Shown in pieces: positions 5,948 through 8,730 of a stretch of 8,730 nucleotides of DNA; the stretch's first letter is position 1, and each line of letters begins with the position of its first letter. The notes below the pieces were generated by a model. It was not told where the DNA came from. It did no database searches and saw nothing but the letters and a program-made list of their open reading frames with translations. The stretch covers positions 1-8,730 of the forward strand of contig JAHIEP010000137.1 of NCBI GenBank assembly GCA_018901375.1. Reading direction: 5' to 3'. The translations under genes were made by a program, and so were the position numbers. Origin of the DNA: Nanobdellota archaeon (GTDB lineage: Archaea > Nanobdellota > Nanobdellia > Pacearchaeales > GW2011-AR1).

Positions 5948-7159
5948 ATGATAGGCATTGAAAGCATTAGATATTCATTGAGGAATATTGCGCATAGAAA
6001 GTCGCGAAGTTTCTTAACTATTTTGTCGATTTTTTTAGGTATCGCTACGATTTTTGTTTTTATTAGTTTTGGACTTGGTTTGTATGGATATATTAATGGG
6101 TTGATTGAGGGCGGTTCGGCGGATAAGATTATGGTGCAGGCGAAAGGTGGTATGGGTGTGCCGGGGCTTGATGATACGTTTAGATTGGAAGATAGTGACG
6201 TTCGGGCAATTGAGAGATCGGCGGGAGTTGAGGAAGCTACGGGGGTGTATATGAAAGTTGCTCAGGTCGAATTTAAGAATGAAATGAGGTATGTTTATCT
6301 AATGGGGTATGACCCTAAGGTGCCTATTGTTTTAGACCTTGCTGATGTTGATATCCATACGGGCCGGGAGCTTGAGAGTAGCGATACGGGGAACGTTGTT
6401 CTTGGTTATGGTTATTTGATTAAGGATAGGGTTTTTTCGAAGACGGTTTCTCTTGGTGATAATATCGAGGTCCAGGATAGGAAACTGAGGGTTGTTGGTT
6501 TTTTTGATTCTATTGGGAGCCCTCCTGATGATTCGAGTATATATGTTGTTGATGAGGCTGTTGATGAGATATATAACGAGAGTGAAAATAGTTATGGGTG
6601 GATTGTCGCTCGGGTTGACCCTGACAACGTTGACTGGATTGTTTCTAATATCGAGAGGAATCTTCGGAAGTCTCGTGATTTGGAGGAGGGGAAGGAAGAT
6701 TTTACTGTTCAGGGTTTCGCCGCTATGGTTGAGAGCTATGCCGGGGCGATGAATATTATTGTTGGGTTCGTGATTTTGATTGCTTTGATTTCGGTTGTTG
6801 TGTCGGCGGTGAATACTGCGAATACGATGATTACTTCGGTGATTGAGAGGACGAAGGAGATTGGGGTTATCAAGTCGATAGGTGGAAAGAATTCTGAAGT
6901 GTTTGGGATTTTTCTTTTTGAGTCGGCGTTCCTGGGATTAGTGGCGGGGGGTGTTGGTGTTTTGTTAGGTTGGGGGTTGGCTGCTTTTGGTGGAATGGTT
7001 TTGGATAATTTGGGATGGGGGTTTTTGGCACCGGTTTTTCCTTATTATCTTTTTGTTGGGTTGATTTCTTTTGCGGTTATTACGGGAGCGCTTAGTGGGG
7101 CGATTCCGGCGTGGAAGGCTTCGAGAATTAATATTGTGGATGCGTTACGATATGAGTGA
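5948..7159 (+). CDS. FtsX/MacB-like ABC transporter permease 2
   Basis: A 403-aa permease with the same architecture as permease 1: N-terminal membrane segment (about 22-45), extracytoplasmic core domain (about 50-265), and three C-terminal membrane segments (about 267-292, 322-349 and 364-386). The coupling motif MITSVIERTKEIGVIKSIGG lies at 294-313, and the end is NIVDALRYE, the counterpart of PVEALRG. The two permeases are clearly homologous but diverged, so they may form a heterodimer driven by the single ATPase, as in LolC/LolE. The ATG at 5948 is chosen because MIGIESIRYSLRNI aligns with the start of permease 1 and GGAGGGA precedes it. The gene is separated from the rest of the operon by the 5268-5947 cassette, so its expression may need read-through or its own promoter. 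Confidence 0.92.
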   Translation: MIGIESIRYSLRNIAHRKSRSFLTILSIFLGIATIFVFISFGLGLYGYINGLIEGGSADKIMVQAKGGMGVPGLDDTFRLEDSDVRAIERSAGVEEATGVYMKVAQVEFKNEMRYVYLMGYDPKVPIVLDLADVDIHTGRELESSDTGNVVLGYGYLIKDRVFSKTVSLGDNIEVQDRKLRVVGFFDSIGSPPDDSSIYVVDEAVDEIYNESENSYGWIVARVDPDNVDWIVSNIERNLRKSRDLEEGKEDFTVQGFAAMVESYAGAMNIIVGFVILIALISVVVSAVNTANTMITSVIERTKEIGVIKSIGGKNSEVFGIFLFESAFLGLVAGGVGVLLGWGLAAFGGMVLDNLGWGFLAPVFPYYLFVGLISFAVITGALSGAIPAWKASRINIVDALRYE

Positions 7160-7210
7160 AAAGACTATGTAATTTACTGTTATGCATAAACGGAAAATAT
7201 TATTTTGGAA

Positions 7211-8059
7211 TTATTGTTTGTGATGGTGGGCTTTCTTTTTTTTATTGATTTTTCTATAAATGAAATAAATTCCTATTGCTACTATTGCTAAATAAAAGAT
7301 ATACGTTCCTGTGCTTGTTGTTGATTGGTCGGCTTTTCTTCCCTTGAAATATGATGAATCGAAAGAGATTGTTTTTTCTAGGGTTCTCCTTTCATTTATT
7401 GCGTCTGAATATATTAGGTTTATCTTGAATTCTCCGTCGTCGATTGTTGCCTCGAAGTCTGCTGTTGTATATTCGTTTGAATCTAAATCTCCTACTAAAA
7501 TTCTATTGGAACCTTTTACGTCGATTCTTTCTTGTTTTGGGATTTCTACTGTTAAGGCTTCTATGTCTGAAGATTCTATATTTAGAATTTCTATTGTTAT
7601 CTCGTTTGTTTCGTAACTGTAATCCTTTACATGGACTTCGAAGTCTGCTCGGACGTCTTCTACTTCTATGTCGAATGATTTTATTTGTGGAGCGTCTCCT
7701 CGACTTTGTATACTTACTTCAATTGGGTTTGTTCCGTCTAGTGCTTCTGCATCTACTCGAACTTTATATGGAATTAACAGTGTTGATTCAAAATCTTTTA
7801 TGTAGTCGACTTTTTTGAATGTTCTTAATCCTGATTTTCCTGGATCGAATTCTATTGGATAATCTGCTAACAGATTAAATGTTATATCGTTGCAATCTGT
7901 GCTGTCTATTCCGTCTACTTGGAAAACTAATTTTACGTAATCGTCTGGAACTGCTGGGTATGGGTCTTGGTTCAGTAAAGTCACGTCGAGATTACATGCT
8001 AATGCTGAAGTTAAGTTTACAGACAAAAGTAATAGTAATATCATTACACCTTTTTTCAT
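7211..8059 (-). CDS. Secreted, C-terminally anchored COG1361-like surface protein
   Basis: A 282-aa exported protein. MKKGVMILLLLLSVNLTSALA (1-21) is a signal peptide, probably cut before C22. C22 and C56 are the only cysteines and could form a disulfide. The body is beta-rich with repeats resembling the immunoglobulin-like or NEW3-type domains of archaeal COG1361 proteins; IRLVGDL-type turns appear as ILVGDLDSNEYTTADFEA (187-204). A Ser/Thr-rich spacer (245-250) precedes a membrane helix (about 252-268) and a tail of Lys and His. Proteins of this kind commonly lie beside MacB-like ABC transporters in archaea, so it is a likely external partner of the complex. It converges on permease 2 with a 51-bp gap in which no strong terminator is visible. 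Confidence 0.8.
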   Translation of the reverse strand: MKKGVMILLLLLSVNLTSALACNLDVTLLNQDPYPAVPDDYVKLVFQVDGIDSTDCNDITFNLLADYPIEFDPGKSGLRTFKKVDYIKDFESTLLIPYKVRVDAEALDGTNPIEVSIQSRGDAPQIKSFDIEVEDVRADFEVHVKDYSYETNEITIEILNIESSDIEALTVEIPKQERIDVKGSNRILVGDLDSNEYTTADFEATIDDGEFKINLIYSDAINERRTLEKTISFDSSYFKGRKADQSTTSTGTYIFYLAIVAIGIYFIYRKINKKKKAHHHKQ

Positions 8060-8080
8060 ATTTGTTGTTAGGCTATTTTG

Positions 8081-8090
8081 TTTTTAAAAG
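8081..8090 (-). promoter_or_regulatory. TATA box of the COG1361-like gene
   Basis: On the minus strand this reads CTTTTAAAAA, centred about 26 bp from the ATG at 8057-8059, which predicts a leaderless transcript. It is divergent from the promoter of the zinc-ribbon gene. Confidence 0.5.
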
Positions 8091-8124
8091 TATTGATTTA
8101 TTTTCTTTGAATTAAATCTCATAA

Positions 8125-8135
8125 AAATTTAAAAA
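8125..8135 (+). promoter_or_regulatory. TATA box of the zinc-ribbon gene
   Basis: AAATTTAAAAA predicts a start near 8156, giving a leader of about 48 nt. That agrees with the Shine-Dalgarno-like AGGTGG at 8190-8195, eight bases before the ATG. This gene is therefore leadered, unlike its divergent neighbour. Confidence 0.5.
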
Positions 8136-8203
8136 GGAAAGTTGTTAGAGAAATTGCGAGATGGTTCTTAAAGAGTACCATAAATAAAAAGGTGGTAAAT
8201 TAA

Positions 8204-8638
8204 ATGGCAAAAAATTGTATTTATTGTTCTAGTGGAATTGATTCGGATTCCGTCGTGGAAATGTGTCAGCGTTGCATGTATCAGGTTTGGGGAGAGAAGA
8301 TGACGAGGGCGATTGTTGAGGGAATGGAAAAAGAAAGAGACGCGGGCAATTTGGATTTGGGACGGGTGGGCGAATCGCTTTGTGATTCGCAAGGTGTCAG
8401 AGTATCAGAGTATCAGAGTGGCTCAGGTTCGAAGAACTTGGCGCCTCCGCAAGTACCCTCTATGGAGGGCAATGGCTCGACTTCGTCGGGGGCTTGGGAG
8501 AGTGGGGAGAATGGAAGTGAGGAGAATTTGGCTCGTGAAAAATTTGCTGGGCTTGGAGAGGTTTCACCCAGTGAGTTGATTATGGAAGATGTTGTTTCTG
8601 TTGATGAGATTGTTGAGGCAGAAAGTTTTATTTCATAA
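8204..8638 (+). CDS. Small zinc-ribbon protein with low-complexity tail
   Basis: A 144-aa protein of unknown function. The N-terminus carries two CxxC pairs, CIYC (C5, C8) and CQRC (C21, C24), with a spacing that suits one zinc ribbon, followed by a helix-forming stretch (about 25-48) ending NLDLGRVGE near residue 57. The remaining 87 residues are of a different character: rich in Ser, Gly and Glu, probably disordered, with an acidic end ([16 protein letters not shown]). The join at about residue 57 coincides with inverted repeats and an octamer repeat in the DNA, so the tail may have been added or expanded later. AGGTGG at 8190-8195 supports the ATG. Its adaptor or nucleic-acid-binding role is a guess from the zinc ribbon alone. 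Confidence 0.8.
   Translation: MAKNCIYCSSGIDSDSVVEMCQRCMYQVWGEKMTRAIVEGMEKERDAGNLDLGRVGESLCDSQGVRVSEYQSGSGSKNLAPPQVPSMEGNGSTSSGAWESGENGSEENLAREKFAGLGEVSPSELIMEDVVSVDEIVEAESFIS
8370..8390. repeat. Inverted repeat in the zinc-ribbon gene
   Basis: GCGAATC at 8370-8376 and GATTCGC at 8384-8390 form a perfect 7-bp stem with a 7-base loop. It lies exactly where the conserved-looking domain gives way to the low-complexity tail. Three further short stems follow: GTTC/GAAC at 8427-8437, CCCTC/GAGGG at 8456-8469, and CGAC/GTCG at 8478-8488. Confidence 0.6.
8397..8420 (+). repeat. Octamer tandem repeat (three copies)
   Basis: TCAGAGTA occurs twice, then TCAGAGTG once, head to tail. The unit is eight bases, so gain or loss of one copy would shift the reading frame of the tail. 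Confidence 0.85.
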
Positions 8639-8640
8639 AG

Positions 8641-8716
8641 AAAGATTTTTAAATGGACTTTTTCTTGGTTTGTTAGGATAGAAATGTCCGAGTGTTACAG
8701 CGCAATTGTTCTGTAA
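8641..8716 (+). promoter_or_regulatory. Possible promoter and leader hairpin at the window edge
   Basis: AAAG followed by ATTTTTAAAT (8641-8654) looks like a BRE/TATA promoter with a start near 8676. Downstream, TTACAG at 8695-8700 and CTGTAA at 8711-8716 can pair around a 10-base loop. The only start in range (8684) opens a 10-codon frame, so the product is either an RNA or a gene beyond the window. The T-runs could instead act as the zinc-ribbon gene's terminator. Confidence 0.35.
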
Positions 8717-8730
8717 GATGTTAGAATAAA

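Noticed and set aside
7311..8115. Several plus-strand frames opposite the COG1361-like gene
   Set aside because: They overlap a gene with a signal peptide, membrane anchor and promoter on the minus strand; their own products are Leu/Ser-rich without recognisable features.
8397..8420. CRISPR array
   Set aside because: The repeats are eight bases, directly adjacent and without spacers, and no cas gene is present.
8313..8579. Alternative 88-codon frame within the zinc-ribbon gene
   Set aside because: It has no ribosome binding site and a Trp/Arg-rich unnatural composition. The main frame has the CxxC pairs and a good binding site. It matters only as the frame that octamer slippage might expose.
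8676..8730. tRNA gene at the right edge
   Set aside because: The region lacks a D-loop GG, a T-loop motif and an acceptor stem within view; only a 6-bp hairpin is clear.

Overview
The window most likely comes from an archaeon, plausibly a small-genome DPANN lineage of the Woesearchaeota/Pacearchaeota type. The evidence is an archaeal RNA polymerase subunit N (Rpb10), TATA boxes placed so that several genes would be transcribed leaderless, an ISH3-type insertion sequence, and MacB/FtsX-type ABC transporter genes beside a COG1361-like surface protein. The lineage is inferred from gene content only. Host genes have a G+T-rich sense strand; the insertion sequence and the 5308-5796 gene are more A/T-rich.

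Layout. 1-1442: a complete ISH3-like IS with 12-bp perfect terminal inverted repeats and one DDE transposase. Its leader can fold into a hairpin that buries the transposase ribosome binding site. 1443-2608: a leaderless radical SAM protein with extra C-terminal cysteines, function unknown. 2605-2802 (minus): rpb10, whose stop overlaps the radical SAM stop tail to tail. 2803-2876: a divergent promoter pair. 2877-7159: an ABC transporter locus on the plus strand, made of an ATPase, an FtsX/MacB-like permease, a GNAT acetyltransferase, an unknown 162-aa protein, a GC-rich stretch that looks like a structured RNA gene on the minus strand, and a second permease. 7211-8059 (minus): a secreted, C-terminally anchored COG1361-like protein, probably the extracytoplasmic partner of the transporter. 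8204-8638: a small zinc-ribbon protein with an odd low-complexity tail containing an octamer repeat. 8639-8730: a possible promoter and hairpin for something beyond the window.

The most interesting point is at 5268-5947. The first three genes of the transporter operon are joined by TAATG or ATGA overlaps. The GNAT stop also overlaps an ATG (5268), which opens a frame reading MIGAESVLY before it degenerates. The downstream permease begins MIGIESIRY at 5948. The simplest reading is that the second permease once started at 5268, coupled to the GNAT gene, and that a cassette of about 0.65 kb was inserted next to its start. The cassette holds the unknown 162-aa gene and a putative ncRNA of about 95 nt with its own promoter and terminator, and it ends with a rebuilt ribosome binding site and start for the permease. 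This gene-plus-RNA pair is the best candidate here for an undescribed mobile or regulatory unit. No homology search could be run.
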